Shown here: piece after piece, positions 41,529-51,711 of the stretch
Position numbering within the stretch: the first letter of the stretch is position 1
Layout of the letters: every line of letters begins with the position of its first letter
Position numbers and translations under genes: made by a program
NCBI GenBank assembly: GCA_000507305.1
Contig: DF240207.1
Span: 64,994-128,993 of the forward strand
Direction: 5' to 3'
Length of the DNA stretch: 64,000 nt
From: Breviolum minutum Mf 1.05b.01
Taxonomy: Eukaryota > Sar > Dinophyceae > Suessiales > Symbiodiniaceae
Notes under the pieces: model-generated
Told to the model about the DNA's origin: nothing
Database searches by the model: none
What the model saw: only the letters and a program-made list of their open reading frames with translations

Positions 41529-41660
41529 GGTTTGCCAAAATCACCTGAAACAACCCTAAAAAATAGGAGAAACCCTACATCACCAAGGGACAAACGCTAC
41601 CTGTCAATCTTTAGGGGCCCGATTTTCCCATGTAACAAAGTTCTTATGGTGGACCCCGAC
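41529..41660 (+). repeat. 130-bp dispersed repeat, copy 1
   Basis: Closely matches 54832-54966: AAATAGGAGAAACCCTACAT, CACCAAGGGACAAACGCTAC, CGATTTTCCCATGTAAC. Confidence 0.9.
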
Positions 41661-41920
41661 CCACCACTGATCCTAACTTTGAGGGGACTTCCAAGTATCT
41701 AAGTTCGATCTCCAGTCCTGGGTATAAATTATAATAATGTTCACCTCTGGAGAGTGCGTATTTCATTCCCTCCGTTAAAAGGAACATCCTGGCAAATATG
41801 AAATAAACAATCCCCTAATATAAGTGGCTAGTAAATATCATTCCCTCTAAACATTCAAAAAACCAAAATTTTTTGACATGAAAATCATGAAACATGTCGG
41901 ACTTTCCAAGGATTCGCAAC

Positions 41921-42005
41921 CTTTGCCTTTTCCCCCCGAGAGCACAAACGGAAATCTTCGCCTCCTCAAAACCGCTGATGGCTGCTTCAGTGAGAAGGTC
42001 TTTTC
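41921..42005 (-). CDS. Candidate internal exon, unknown protein
   Basis: A clear acceptor (CTTGTGGGCCATCCCGCAG) and donor GGCAAAG|GTTGCG give 85 nt. The frame reads KDLLTEAAISGFEEAKISVC then ALGGKRQ, with good periodicity and an amphipathic helical look. The frame stays open further on both sides, so the ends could shift. Confidence 0.45.
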
Positions 42006-42145
42006 CTGCGGGATGGCCCACAAGTGGAAGGGGTTGGAAAACAACTTCCCAACATATATGTGATAGGGTTGATCAACTCCCAACATTTTCCAGATGGGGG
42101 AGGGGGCATAAAATCTAATAGTTCGGGGTTTACATACAATCTAAT

Positions 42146-42191
42146 CTAGTTGGTGGTTTCAACCCATCTCAAAAGTATTAATAGGTATAAA
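42146..42191 (+). repeat. Family A, left fragment
   Basis: CTAGTTGGTGGTTTCAACCC then ATCTCAAAAGTATTA; the rest is lost. Confidence 0.7.
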
Positions 42192-42239
42192 AGTACGTAA
42201 TAAGAATTTCATCAAAACATTAACCGACGCAACAAAAGT

Positions 42240-43060
42240 CAAGACGGCGACCCTAGCTGAGCCTCATCGTGAGTGCCGGCCCTATTGATGAAGTAGACCG
42301 GGGTTTGCTGCAAACTGCCTTCCAAGATATCCGTCAAGGAAGGTTTACCCTCCTCTAGGTGGGAAAACTCCACCATTCTTTGAGGCACGGGCTTCCTCCA
42401 GGTCCGTTAGGAGTGTTTTTAAGTGAAGCAACAACGGCTCCATGGCCTTTTGCAACTCCTGCGAGAAAGAATTTGCAAAAATCTACATCCTACACCACCT
42501 TTTATACCAAACAACTTTTGCACCTCTGCATCCTGTTCTTGTGCATCAGCAGGATCCATTTTGGGAGAATCGTTGGGCCAGAGCACTATCACCAGCAGTT
42601 TCCAACACGCAATCCAACAAAATCAGGTCTCCATTCATCTGTCACCTCTTGTTCACCTCGAAGTTTTGTCACGTGCTTGTAGCAATTAAAGAGATCATCT
42701 GTTGCAAACATCGCACAGCAACCTCATACTGAGCCCATTGGAGCTTGCAGCAATGGAGCAGTGGAACTCAAGTTCCGCCTTTCATGGTTGACCAACACAG
42801 TCGCTTGTGGAAGGGTTCCACTGGTTCACCTGCTTCGTGATGGGAAAATAAACACCCAAAAAAGGGCGAAATGGATCTTGAACTATTGGAAAAAAAACCA
42901 TTGAATGGATGTTCAAGTTTTCAATGAGAGGTTTCATGTGAGTCTTTTTCCAATCAAAGCGGGGCCCAGAATTCAACATGTGGAAGGCTTCTTATCAGGA
43001 TGATGTTCACTTTGAAGCGAAACATATGAATAAACATGAGATCATATCAACTAATTTAGA
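42240..43060 (-). pseudogene. Decayed multi-part coding block, unknown protein
   Basis: On the minus strand, protein-like pieces follow each other in changing frames. First MFRFKVNIILIRSLPHVEFW, then DWKKTHMKPLIENLNIHSMV and FRPFLGVYFPITKQVNQWNP, then CYKHVTKLRGEQEVTDEWRP. After an excellent acceptor (ATTCTTTCTCGCAG, exon from 42458) come ELQKAMEPLLLHLKTLLTDL and, after another shift, SLTDILEGSLQQTPVYFINR to TGA. About 800 bp lacks foldback elements. I read it as a frame-shifted pseudogene or retroelement, perhaps with one real exon at 42458 downwards. Confidence 0.5.
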
Positions 43061-43322
43061 TGAGCTTTTCCTGGAACTTGGGGATAGCTCTGTAAACTTC
43101 CCTGCCTATGGGTAGGGGTCGACATAAAGATACCCTAAAACTCTTTGATTTCTCTTTAGCCCCCCAAGGACTACTCAACTCCCAGTGGTGCTGCCTGCCG
43201 CCGGTTGCACTGCAAACGCCAGCAAATAACCATCGGAACAACCAATTCTTCGATGCTTGGACAAAAATAGAAAAACATTCCCCAAACGGTGATCTTTCTA
43301 TTAGAGAATCCGACAACAATCA

Positions 43323-43443
43323 CCGTATGGATGTTTCCTTAAATAGTGGGTTTTCCCCCCAAATCATCCATTTTAATAGGGTTTTCCATTATTTTCACCA
43401 TCCATTTTGGGGGTTTTCCCCCTATTTTTGGAAACACCCGTAT
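43323..43443. mobile_element. Family E foldback element, intact
   Basis: GTATGGATGTTTCC and GGAAACACCCGTAT ends, TTAATAGGGTTTTCCATTAT centre. Confidence 0.9.
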
Positions 43444-43555
43444 TTTCACAAACAAAAGCCATGGGTTTAATCAAATCTCGCTTCCAAACCACTGAGGATT
43501 GGATCCGTAAAACCGTAGGCGTAAAATACCAACTTCTGCGTATTTGGAAGACTAC

Positions 43556-43702
43556 TGGGATGTCCATGGAAGTGATCGGTTCACGATCTAGTTAGTAAGT
43601 TGGGTTATTTCACCTATTTAGGGGACTTATAATACAACCTACTTATATTGGGGTGAAAGGACATCTAGTTACATCCAGTACTAATCGCAGGACATCCCAG
43701 TC
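43556..43702. repeat. Family G foldback element
   Basis: ACTGGGATGTCCATGG and GCAGGACATCCCAGT ends; contains GATCGGTTCACGATC. Confidence 0.8.
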
Positions 43703-43912
43703 AGGAGTTGACATCCCGATTTTTGAGTCACGAAAACCCTTAGGTTCAGTAGTTAGTATTAGGATCCCCCCCCCCCCCAATTCAGAAGGTATTAATGGGA
43801 TTTGTGCATCATCTACTTGTGGCGGAAAAACACTGTTTCCGCCCGAACGGTAGTTACTCCTCAGACTTTGCAGCCAAAAATACAGTGATTTTTCATGAAT
43901 GAATGGTCATGC

Positions 43913-44003
43913 CTGGAACTCTAAACAACCATTTGTTGTGTAAACGATTGGATCATCCAACGGAAACAACCGTTCAAAAATTGTGGTGGTTGTTTAAGGT
44001 ACC
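43913..44003. repeat. Family R foldback element
   Basis: ACTCTAAACAACCATTTG and GGTGGTTGTTTAAGGTACC. Confidence 0.75.
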
Positions 44004-44314
44004 AAATGGTAAAAAGGGATCAAACATCCAACCTCAACAAAACAAATTCCAAGTGAAGGTCCCCTTCAACCTATCCAAATAGACATCCAGGGCCCCAAAA
44101 TATCCCGAAAATAAACAACTTTTTCAGGAGGTATGACTGTATGTCTAGGGTCTGGTTTTACTGACTTTTCAAACAAAATCAACCCCAACTACTTGTACGT
44201 GATTTTGAGGATTCTTGGGTTCTTTTAAACCGCTCCTCATTTAGGATCGGAAAATACCATCATTTCGGAGCATCCAAAAAAATCGCTCCCCCAAGGACTC
44301 ACAGGGTAGCCAAA

Positions 44315-44447
44315 CAAGATGGGCCCCTACTAGTTATAAATGGGGTCATAACCTCTATAAATGGCCTTATAAATGGGTAACTGGAGTTATAACCTTACTT
44401 AAAGGAGTTATAACCCCATTATTTATAACTAGTAGGGGCCCACCTTG
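44315..44447. repeat. Family J foldback element, intact
   Basis: CAAGATGGGCCCCTACTAGTTATAA and TTATAACTAGTAGGGGCCCACCTTG arms. Confidence 0.92.
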
Positions 44448-44669
44448 AATGTCTGTCTTGACGGTTGAACCTCTGTTTTTGTTGTTTTCTCCGAACCCTC
44501 CCCCCAAAAATCCCCCCACGTCGCCTATACGGATCCCCGGGAAGACGCCACCAAAGGAAGCAACTCAGTTCAAGGGTGCCCAAGTTGAAAGGGAGACATC
44601 GAAAGAGAAAGTTTCACGAAATGGTTGAAATACACTAAAAACCCATGGGTTTAGAACAGGTTTAATGTA

Positions 44670-44765
44670 TACCCTCCTGGAAATTAACATATCCCACCCT
44701 GGGGAAGAGGAAAAGCATCTTCAAATATGCCGTATCAGGGGGATATGTTAATTCCCTGGAGGGTA
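44670..44765. mobile_element. Family C TA-flanked element, intact
   Basis: TACCCTCCTGGAAATTAACAT and ATGTTAATTCCCTGGAGGGTA arms. Confidence 0.9.
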
Positions 44766-44849
44766 ATGTATAACTCCTCTCTAAAATTATGGCAATCTTT
44801 TTGAGTATCAATGTTTCATTTCAGGTGTTTTTGGGCAATATCTATCCTT

Positions 44850-44949
44850 TTAAGACCGGCAAGGTCTGTTTTTGAGAACCTCATTGAAGTTTTCAAAAAA
44901 GGCCGAACAAACATGCGAATCCCTTTCATAGCTGGTGGTCTTTTTGTTG
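44850..44949 (-). CDS. Possible terminal exon, unknown protein
   Basis: After ATTGTGTTCCACTGAG the minus strand reads NKKTTSYERDSHVCSAFFEN then FNEVLKNRPCRS and a TAA at 44852-44850. Polar, Lys/Glu/Asn-rich, moderate periodicity. Confidence 0.35.
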
Positions 44950-44969
44950 CTCAGTGGAACACAATTCAA

Positions 44970-45068
44970 TACTGTTGATGGTTTTGAAATCCAGCGGGCA
45001 CCCACCCGAGGTTGGTAGTTGTTGCCCCACATCCCAGGTGGTTGGCCGCATTTCTTCCATCAATAGTA
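44970..45068. mobile_element. Family D TA-flanked element
   Basis: TACTGTTGATGGTTTTGAAA and TTTCTTCCATCAATAGTA arms. Confidence 0.8.
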
Positions 45069-45126
45069 TTGGTCAAAATGAGACTTGCCCCTAATCTTCG
45101 TGGTGGACATGTAAAAAGATATGAAA

Positions 45127-45290
45127 CAAATACATGCAAGATGGGGCCCAAAAAAACCAGGTATAAGTGGAGAGGACCCCTATATAAATAGATATTCTTC
45201 GATTGCCAGTTACTTATGTGTATGTCATGGAATGGCCATCTTGAAGGGGCCTTTTAACTCGCCCCATTTATGACGATCAGCTCGGGGCCT
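45127..45290. repeat. Family J-like repeat, diverged
   Basis: CAAGATGGGGCCCAAAAAAACC at the left and CATTTATGACGATCAGC at the right. Confidence 0.5.
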
Positions 45291-45362
45291 AGCATCCCAC
45301 CACAAGTTCCTTTTTGCCAAGTCTAGTCCAGCTTTTGAAGAAACAACATCCTGTACCCTGGA

Positions 45363-45494
45363 CAAGGTGGGCCCCTATCAGTTATAAATGGGGTTATACC
45401 TCCTATAAGTAGGGTTATAACTCCAGTTACCTATTTATAAGGCCATTTATAGAGGTGATAACTCCATTGATAACGATCGTAGGGGCCCACCTTG
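45363..45494. repeat. Family J foldback element
   Basis: CAAGGTGGGCCCCTATCAGT and GTAGGGGCCCACCTTG ends. Confidence 0.9.
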
Positions 45495-45660
45495 GAGGCA
45501 TTGAGAAACACTACGCACTGGAACACAATGATGGAGGTGGATCAATGACGTTTTTGCAAGCTAGGTCATTTTTGGGTTTCATATTAATTTGCCAGGGTGT
45601 AAACCCTTACTAAAACACTGGTTCCAAAAAAAAATGGGACCAAAATGTGAACAACACAAT

Positions 45661-45765
45661 CTTGTTGGTGGTTGGAGCACCTAGTTGAAAAATATTCAGA
45701 ATCTCGAAGATATTTCCCCAACCAGGGTAGAAATAAAAACCACGAACTTGAACCACCACTTGGTC
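45661..45765 (+). mobile_element. Family A element, diverged
   Basis: CTTGTTGGTGGTTGGAGCACC and TTGAACCACCACTTGG. Confidence 0.7.
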
Positions 45766-45846
45766 ATTTGGACATCTCGGATTTATATCGTAAGCCCTCC
45801 AAAATCATTTCAACATCCTAAGATCTGCTTATGGAAACTCCTTAGT

Positions 45847-45962
45847 GATGCTGTTGATGAAAGAAATCCTACACCACCTGGGATGTATAAAACCTTGTAA
45901 ATAAAGGGATAAACTACCAACCTCAACTGGTGAGTTTACCGGATTTCAGCCATCAACAGTGG
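45847..45962. mobile_element. Family D element
   Basis: ATGCTGTTGATGAAAGAAATC and GGATTTCAGCCATCAACAG arms. Confidence 0.8.
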
Positions 45963-45977
45963 TTCGGGAATTTTTAC

Positions 45978-46082
45978 GTCTCCCTTTTCCACCTCGGCAC
46001 CTAGAAAATTTCGAATCTCTTCTCTCACCAGTTCAAGGTCTTTCGTAGGATGGCTCCGGATCAAACGACCAACCAGCAAGAA
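45978..46082 (-). CDS. Candidate internal exon, 35 codons, unknown protein
   Basis: A strong acceptor (ACGTTTTTTTCCCCGCGCGCAG) and donor GGAGAC|GTAAAA enclose 105 nt, exactly 35 codons, phase 0-0. They read FLLVGRLIRSHPTKDLELVR then EEIRNFLGAEVEKGD. This looks like an amphipathic helical segment and has clear coding periodicity. It is one of the most convincing exons here; family unknown. Confidence 0.55.
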
Positions 46083-46119
46083 CTGCGCGCGGGGAAAAAA
46101 ACGTGTGTGGAAGGCTAGT

Positions 46120-46364
46120 ATAAGGTGGGCACCTGCCAGTTGTAAATGGGGATATAAGGGGCCCCGATAAATGGGCCTTATAGATAAGGTACACCCCCGG
46201 AAATTCAACATAGCCCCTGAAAAATGATGGTTGGAAGATGAGTTTCCTTTTGGGCTTGCCTATTTTTAGGGGCTATGTTAAATTTCCAGGGTGTAACTGG
46301 GCTGAACAAAATCCCAACTGACAGAAAGTATATAACCCCATTTATAACTGGTAGGCCCACCTTC
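46120..46364. repeat. Family J element split by a family B insertion
   Basis: ATAAGGTGGGCACCTGCCAG at the left and AACTGGTAGGCCCACCTT at the right. The J sequence AAGGTAACTGGG is interrupted by the element at 46192-46293. Confidence 0.88.
46192..46293. mobile_element. Family B element nested in J, TA duplication
   Basis: CACCCCCGGAAATTCAACAT and ATGTTAAATTTCCAGGGTG arms. TA at 46190-46191 and 46294-46295; removing the element plus one TA restores GGTAACTGGG. Confidence 0.92.
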
Positions 46365-46430
46365 TAGGGTACTCCTCGGCATTTTCGGGGTGTTTTTTTG
46401 GAGGGAAGGAAGTTAAAATCGTAGTCATTA

Positions 46431-46533
46431 CTGGTTGGTGGTTGAACCAACCCCTTTTGAAAAATATTAATCAAATTGGATCACTTCCCCAAGTAGGGTT
46501 GAAAATAAAAAAATATTTGAAACCACCACCCAG
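46431..46533 (+). mobile_element. Family A element with 4-bp target duplication
   Basis: CTGGTTGGTGG...CCACCACCCAG flanked by ATTA at 46427-46430 and 46534-46537. Confidence 0.92.
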
Positions 46534-46867
46534 ATTAAGGTGTAAGCGTAAATCGCAACGTATGTCACTTGGAAGTAAAATGTTGGACAAGTCTTGGGGA
46601 CTTCAAGCCAGTTTAGATCCATGAAGTTGAAAGGTGCAAGTTGAGCTTGCAGGGCCAAAATGGTAGTTTTTCCAACTTCGGATAGCTGTTTTTCAGGGAT
46701 TGTAGATTTGGCCCTGAACCAAGACGCTCGATTGGTACCATCTGTGGCGGCATTGTTTCCGAACATGGGGAACAAATCTACAACCCCTTGTTTTTACGTA
46801 ATCAATTTTTTTTCGGTATCCTCGAGACTGCTTTTTTTGTGGAGTTTGTACCAAGCATGACCGCCCC

Positions 46868-46954
46868 CTGCCATCTATGGTTGAAGCATATGCGGAAGTC
46901 AAATTTTGGATCCTTTTACGGGGAGGTGAAGAAACATATTTGAAACCACCACCG
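46868..46954 (+). repeat. Family A, diverged
   Basis: AAGTCAAATTTTGGATCC and ATATTTGAAACCACCACC; left arm decayed. Confidence 0.55.
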
Positions 46955-46979
46955 TAAACATCTGGCCAACGTGCCAACA

Positions 46980-47314
46980 CAAATCATGCACCTGCATGAG
47001 GGGGCGGCTATTGCGTGTATGAAATTCCCTACTTTTCACTACACTCCAGTGCCCCTTCAAAAAACTCATGGCATCGCCCATCTATCATACACTACCATCA
47101 AATCTGAGTCAAATCACATCAACTTCCTAGGCAAATCTATCCGGGTCCCGAGTCCGCAATTGATTTTTTTTTCAACTTTCAAGATGGTTTACGCTTAAAA
47201 AAAACACTACTAAAACAAGGGAGGTTTACCTAAGGCTAGCCAAGAACAAGGAGTACATTGATTGAATCCTAGAGGTGTGAAAAATCACATCTTTCAAACT
47301 TGAAACCACGGCCC
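46980..47314. other. Unassigned stretch
   Basis: A plus frame at 46971-47198 lacks periodicity; no family repeat recognised. Confidence 0.35.
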
Positions 47315-47487
47315 CTACTTGGAGGATCATCCCAGTTAGGTTCAGTGGTTAGTAACCATTGTGATCGTGTCCGTCCCCAAGACCTGGGGTTGTGGACCCC
47401 CTTCCACATGGCCTTTCTTGGGCTTATACATTTGAATGAGGGTGATCCTAACTGCTTACATCCACTGGCGGCCTATCCTCCAAGCTA
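47315..47487. repeat. Family H element
   Basis: CTTGGAGGATCATCCCAGTT at the left, GGCCTATCCTCCAAG at the right; CCCCAAGACCTGGGG inner palindrome. Confidence 0.8.
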
Positions 47488-47518
47488 ATGCCCATGCTTA
47501 AAGGCCCTTTTGTTTTAA

Positions 47519-47666
47519 AGGTACTTGGATGTCCCGTTCGTTGGGTTTGTTAGGATCAATGGTTAGGATCTGAGGCAAGCCACCCTAGAAATGCTTGGCT
47601 GCTTAAATTGGGGTCTGCTAGGGCCCCATTGATCCAAGCCTTCCTTTTCGGGACATCCAAGTATCA
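47519..47666. repeat. Family G element
   Basis: TACTTGGATGTCCCG and CGGGACATCCAAGTA ends; GTTAGGATCAATGG and CCATTGATCC inner arms. Confidence 0.85.
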
Positions 47667-47802
47667 GGGGTTTGCGATGTTCAAACGTCCCTGTCTTGGT
47701 GGGGGCTTTAAATATCACCTTTTTGGGTTTCAACATGATGGGTTAAAACCTCCACCTCCATTAGTTGCCGGGATGTTTCAAAAACGATCCCAAGGTAAAA
47801 AC

Positions 47803-47906
47803 TAGGTGGTGGTTTCAAATATTGCTGATTTTAACCACTATTTTGGGAAGATGAACCCATTTTGACTAATATGTTTCAAAGGGGTTGGTGAAAAACCACC
47901 AACCAC
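47803..47906 (-). mobile_element. Family A element, reverse orientation
   Basis: CTAGGTGGTGGTTTCAAATA and GGTTGGTGAAAAACCACCAAC; the only well-preserved A copy seen in this orientation. Confidence 0.8.
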
Positions 47907-48106
47907 GAAATCAGCGCAACAAAACAAGGTGGAAATCACGTACCCCGAAAACTCACCTTGAGGACGTATTCCACAGTTGCATCCAATGCAGCATCCCCTT
48001 TCCTTGGTCGTTTCTTTTTTTAAAGCTCGGCGGACGTGACATAAAACCAACGGTTAAAAGAAACAGGTTCTGATTTTTACAACCCCTGGCAAAAGTGCGC
48101 CCAAAA

Positions 48107-48263
48107 AACCAGTTATAAATTGGGGGAAGTAACACCTTATAAATAGGTAACTGGGATATAATATATTTGTATAAACGTAACCCTTATAAACACCCTTTTA
48201 AATGGGTAACTGGGGTTATGAGTTATAACTTATAACCCTACTTATAGGGGCCCTATATAAGTC
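48107..48263. repeat. Family J-like repeat
   Basis: CCAGTTATAAATTGGGGG, TAAATGGGTAACTGGGGTTA, ATAACCCTACTTATAGGGGCCC. Confidence 0.6.
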
Positions 48264-48309
48264 CATTTCTAAAAAATCGGCTCGGGGGGAAAAACCTCCC
48301 ACCCGGGCT

Positions 48310-48877
48310 CATCACCTTGAGGCGGCTGTGCAGTTGAGACGCTTTGGATGGCTGGTAAAAAAAAACAACAACCAATTAAAACTTCTGCCCTTGTCCCGTT
48401 TTGTTTTTTTTTTGTCGTTTTTTTTCTCCTTCTTTATCCTTTTACAGGAAAGTGTGACGAACTCTATGATTTCTAAAATGTAAAGTGCTGCAGAAATATT
48501 TTACATAACATCGCGACCCAACCTGAAGCACCACTCTTTATGTAACAGCACCAGGCGGGTGGGCAAGTTTAAGTGAAACCGTGAAACCTTCTCGCTTCGG
48601 ATATCGTTGTGTTATCGTTTTTTTGGTTACGTTTTTCCCTCGTCTTCCAGTGCCCGCCTGTCATATAAGACGTGTAAGTTGATCATAATGCTACCTGCTT
48701 AGGAAAACGTGCATTCAAACTGCTGACTGTATAAGACATAAGACGCATAAGTTTGTCATATTCATAAGACGCATAAGTTTGTCATATTCTGTAGATGTTA
48801 TCGTTGTTTTATTATTCCTTTTCGTTTTACTATGGTTTGGACATGCTTTTTAGCAATCAGGGACGCTTTGGTTATAA
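48310..48877. other. Stretch without foldback elements upstream of the plus-strand gene
   Basis: T-rich runs (48400-48440) and no family repeats. Possibly promoter or 5' region of the coding block starting near 48878, but I see no defined motif. Confidence 0.3.
48737..48788 (+). repeat. 26-bp tandem duplication
   Basis: CATAAGACGCATAAGTTTGT followed by CATATT occurs twice in perfect tandem (48737-48762, 48763-48788). A diverged third copy lies near 48661. Confidence 0.92.
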
Positions 48878-48970
48878 ACGGAAGGTCCCGTTGTTTTTTA
48901 CATCCTCATTTGGATCTATCATTTAACCCATGCTCTGGTGAAGGGTCACCATATAGAAACCCAGCCAAAG

Positions 48971-49162
48971 ATGTTGGTGTTACATGATGGCGACACTCAC
49001 GCAAATGCGCAGAGACCCTCAGAAGGTCATGGCATGAAGCCTGGACTGACGCGTGCGTTTGGGTTGAACTCGCACTCTGTCGCCCCTTCTCCTGCAGTGG
49101 ATGCAGCCAATGCTTGCGCCATGGCCTGGCACAAAAAGATCTTCAGACTGCTGGCTGAATGA
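48971..49162 (+). CDS. Plus-strand coding block, unknown protein
   Basis: The frame is open from 48878; ATG at 48971, TGA at 49160-49162. It reads VLHDGDTHANAQRPSEGHGM, LTRAFGLNSHSVAPSPAVDA and AMAWHKKIFRLLAE, with 62 percent purine first positions. The same frame downstream has no TAA or TAG until 49709, only TGAs. So this could be the whole 3' end of a gene, or the first exon of one that resumes at 49396. Overlap of this TGA with an ATG in another frame (GAATGAAAG) is probably chance. Confidence 0.45.
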   Translation: MLVLHDGDTHANAQRPSEGHGMKPGLTRAFGLNSHSVAPSPAVDAANACAMAWHKKIFRLLAE

Positions 49163-49395
49163 AAGTTGTGTTTGATTGTGGCCTGCTCCTCCTTCAGGAC
49201 CCTTGGTGCAGGCGACAAGTTTCTGCAGGAACCGCCGAACCGCCCTATAGTGTTTCCTCTTCAACGATGGCCTCCGGGCTTTTTGAAGAGAGAAGGGACC
49301 TTCCATATAGCGCCATGACGGGGCGAGAACCGGAAACCTATTTTTCGGTTTTTGGTGGCTCTTTTAGCAGTGAGCCTTGCCCTTTGAAACTGTAG

Positions 49396-49558
49396 CGCAC
49401 GACATTGTGCGGACGCTCTCGATGATCAAGCAAACTCTAACGTCGATCTGTTTCAAGCGTTTGTTGCCGCAGTGTCTGAGTTTGGAACGCCTGATCTTAG
49501 ACTTACCACTCTCCGATACTTGGAAAAAGTGATAAACCGATTCCCCTTTCTATGGTGA
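49396..49558 (+). CDS. Candidate terminal exon, unknown protein
   Basis: Preceded by CCCTTTGAAACTGTAG. It reads ADALDDQANSNVDLFQAFVA, then AVSEFGTPDLRLTTLRYLEK and VINRFPFLW, ending at TGA 49556-49558. 63 percent purine first positions, helical look. In the same frame as the block at 48971-49162, so an intron between about 49163 and 49395 would join them. Confidence 0.45.
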
Positions 49559-49745
49559 TGAGATGATTCAATGATGATTTCAAGGTGATGCTCATGCCAA
49601 TTCAGAAATGATACAAAACGCTCGGACCAAAAATCCACCAAACTCTTTTTTTCAAAATGGCGATCAGAATCCCATGGTAGGAAAAATGTAAAAAAAATAG
49701 TATATAGTTAACAAGGAAACAAATCACAGACACACAAATAATATG

Positions 49746-49857
49746 CTGGTTGGTGGTTGAACCAACCCATCTGAAAATTATGCTCGTCAAAATGGGTTCA
49801 TATTCCCCAAAGGTTCGGGGTGAAACATAAAACAATATTTGAGTTGCCACCACCTAG
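49746..49857 (+). mobile_element. Family A element
   Basis: CTGGTTGGTGGTTGAACC and GAGTTGCCACCACCTAG. Confidence 0.85.
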
Positions 49858-50047
49858 AATCATGATGAACCCCATGAATGATGGCTATTTTGGGAAGATT
49901 CTCTTACTAAACCTACCGTTTTGGGGTATGGATTCACCTGACAAATTTCCCCTAGATATGCAATTATCCCCGGGAGCTTCTTGTAACCCCACCGGTCAGA
50001 CTTGTGGCCTTTTTTTGGGAGGGGAACCTCATTGATTCAGTACTAAT

Positions 50048-50152
50048 TACTGTTGATGGCTGAAATCTTGCACCACTTGACAGGTAGTTTATCCAATTAT
50101 TTACAGGGTTTTATATATCCCAACTGGTGCAGGATTTCAGCCATCAACAGGA
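50048..50152. mobile_element. Family D element, intact
   Basis: TACTGTTGATGGCTGAAATC and GATTTCAGCCATCAACAG arms. Confidence 0.9.
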
Positions 50153-50417
50153 TGATAACAGTATGATAACAGGGATTCTAACCGATCTCACCCAAAAATG
50201 CTGTGATCGAAACCTGCAGCCCGCAGCTGGCTCCAACTAAATGCGATCGCTCCCTATCTTAAACTAAAGGGACTTTAGTAGATAGCTCCTTAATTATCTC
50301 ATCTATGGAATATCTAGCTACGTTTGCCTTATTTTCTTTTTATGGTAAATGCATGTAAATGCAAAGGTAAGTATTCCGGTCACGCCTTTTTCGCATTTGG
50401 GTAGAAAACGGGACTTT

Positions 50418-50640
50418 ACAAGGTGGGCCCCGGAAAAGCAGTTATATCCGTTTTCAGTTATGGGGCCCCAATCATCCCATTTACCCATTTATAAAGCCAT
50501 TTCTAGGGGCCCCTTAACTCCACTTATAACTGGACTTAATATATTTATAATATATAAGAAGAAAGAAGGGTCATTTCACCCCCAGTTTCGGCCATTAATA
50601 AGATCCCCATTTGGTTCCATGGTTTTTAAAGGCCCACCTT
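50418..50640. repeat. Family J element, enlarged
   Basis: CAAGGTGGGCCCCGGAAAAGC and AAGGCCCACCTTG ends. Confidence 0.75.
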
Positions 50641-50649
50641 GAAGATCTA

Positions 50650-50854
50650 TAGATCTGCCCCTTTCCAAATCGCTCGCTCCAAAAATCCGTTTTTTCGGCA
50701 CGGAGGGCCACACCAAGTGTCAATACCTTTGGATGCCGCACCGAACGTTTCGATTGGAAGAGCGACATGGCGGTTTGGGGACGCCGAAACGCGACGACAT
50801 CACGCCGATATATGGCACGACGGTGTAGAAAGAAACGCCTTCGTAGTAAAGTAG
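50650..50854. CDS. Coding-like island, strand uncertain
   Basis: Plus: ATWRFGDAETRRHHADIWHD then GVERNAFVVK and TAG at 50852-50854. Minus: VALPIETFGAASKGIDTWCG then CRKNGFLERAIWKGA. Both have about 60 percent purine first positions. GC-rich and free of foldback elements, so one strand is probably exonic. Confidence 0.35.
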
Positions 50855-50954
50855 AAACGCCGTACCCCGTTTTTTGGAAACAAAATTGCAGATGCAAAGG
50901 GACTTTCATTTTTGATGGATGGATGATGATCATTCGAGTTTGCGCGTGGTAAAG

Positions 50955-51320
50955 CTTTTTGCAAAGTCTAACTTACATTGGGAAAATCATTCTTAATTCC
51001 AGCTACTGGTGGTATTGGTGGTGAGGTAATGCACTGCACAAAAAATACAAGACTGTCAAAACTATCTTAAGATAGTTGCTGTTGTTTTTGTGCCACCCAA
51101 TCTATAAGATATAAATTGAAATGCATGCAAATTTGAGCATAATCCCCAAGTTTGTGGGTGTAACACTTTCAGAATTCTTGAAACCACTGCCTATCAGCCA
51201 TTTGTTGGGTACGTTTTTTTGGCTTAATTTGAACGAAAGGAAACAAATCAAACGTTGAAACTAATCTCGAATTGACCATGTGTTTCTCATAGTTCTATGT
51301 CATGTGTTTTTGTGGGATGT
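50955..51320. other. Unassigned AT-rich stretch
   Basis: No family repeat or coding island recognised. Confidence 0.4.
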
Positions 51321-51476
51321 TTTCAATGGAGTTTCCTGGTTCCCTTAATAGGTGGTAGGTGATATATAAGTCCCCAATTGGCAGTATATACCACTTATAT
51401 ACCGCTTATATATTGCCTATTGGGTGATTATATATCACCTACCACCTATTAAGGGAACCAGAAACAGCTGTTGATG
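51321..51476. repeat. Family N foldback element, long
   Basis: TGGTTCCCTTAATAGGTGGT and ACCACCTATTAAGGGAACCA, extending through GATATATAA and TTATATATC; near-perfect arms of about 40 bp. Confidence 0.92.
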
Positions 51477-51711
51477 TTTTGGAACATGGTGGGAAATGCT
51501 GAGATCGCGGCTTTTATGTTCTTCCATCTTGATCTTCCACCAAAACTTCATGGCTTGGAACCAATGGCTACAGGTAGATTTGAGCAATGGCAATGTAAAA
51601 AATAAAGCACCCTGGTTACATGCCGCCAAACATGCTGGTTGGTAAAACCTCTGGCATCCTACATTCATGGCTTTAAAATAATATTGAAAACAATATGAGT
51701 TAACACAAAAA

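Noticed and set aside
48878-49711. Alternative genetic code with TGA as tryptophan
   Set aside because: The 216-codon gene ends at a natural TGA. The middle part has poor codon periodicity, so an intron is simpler.
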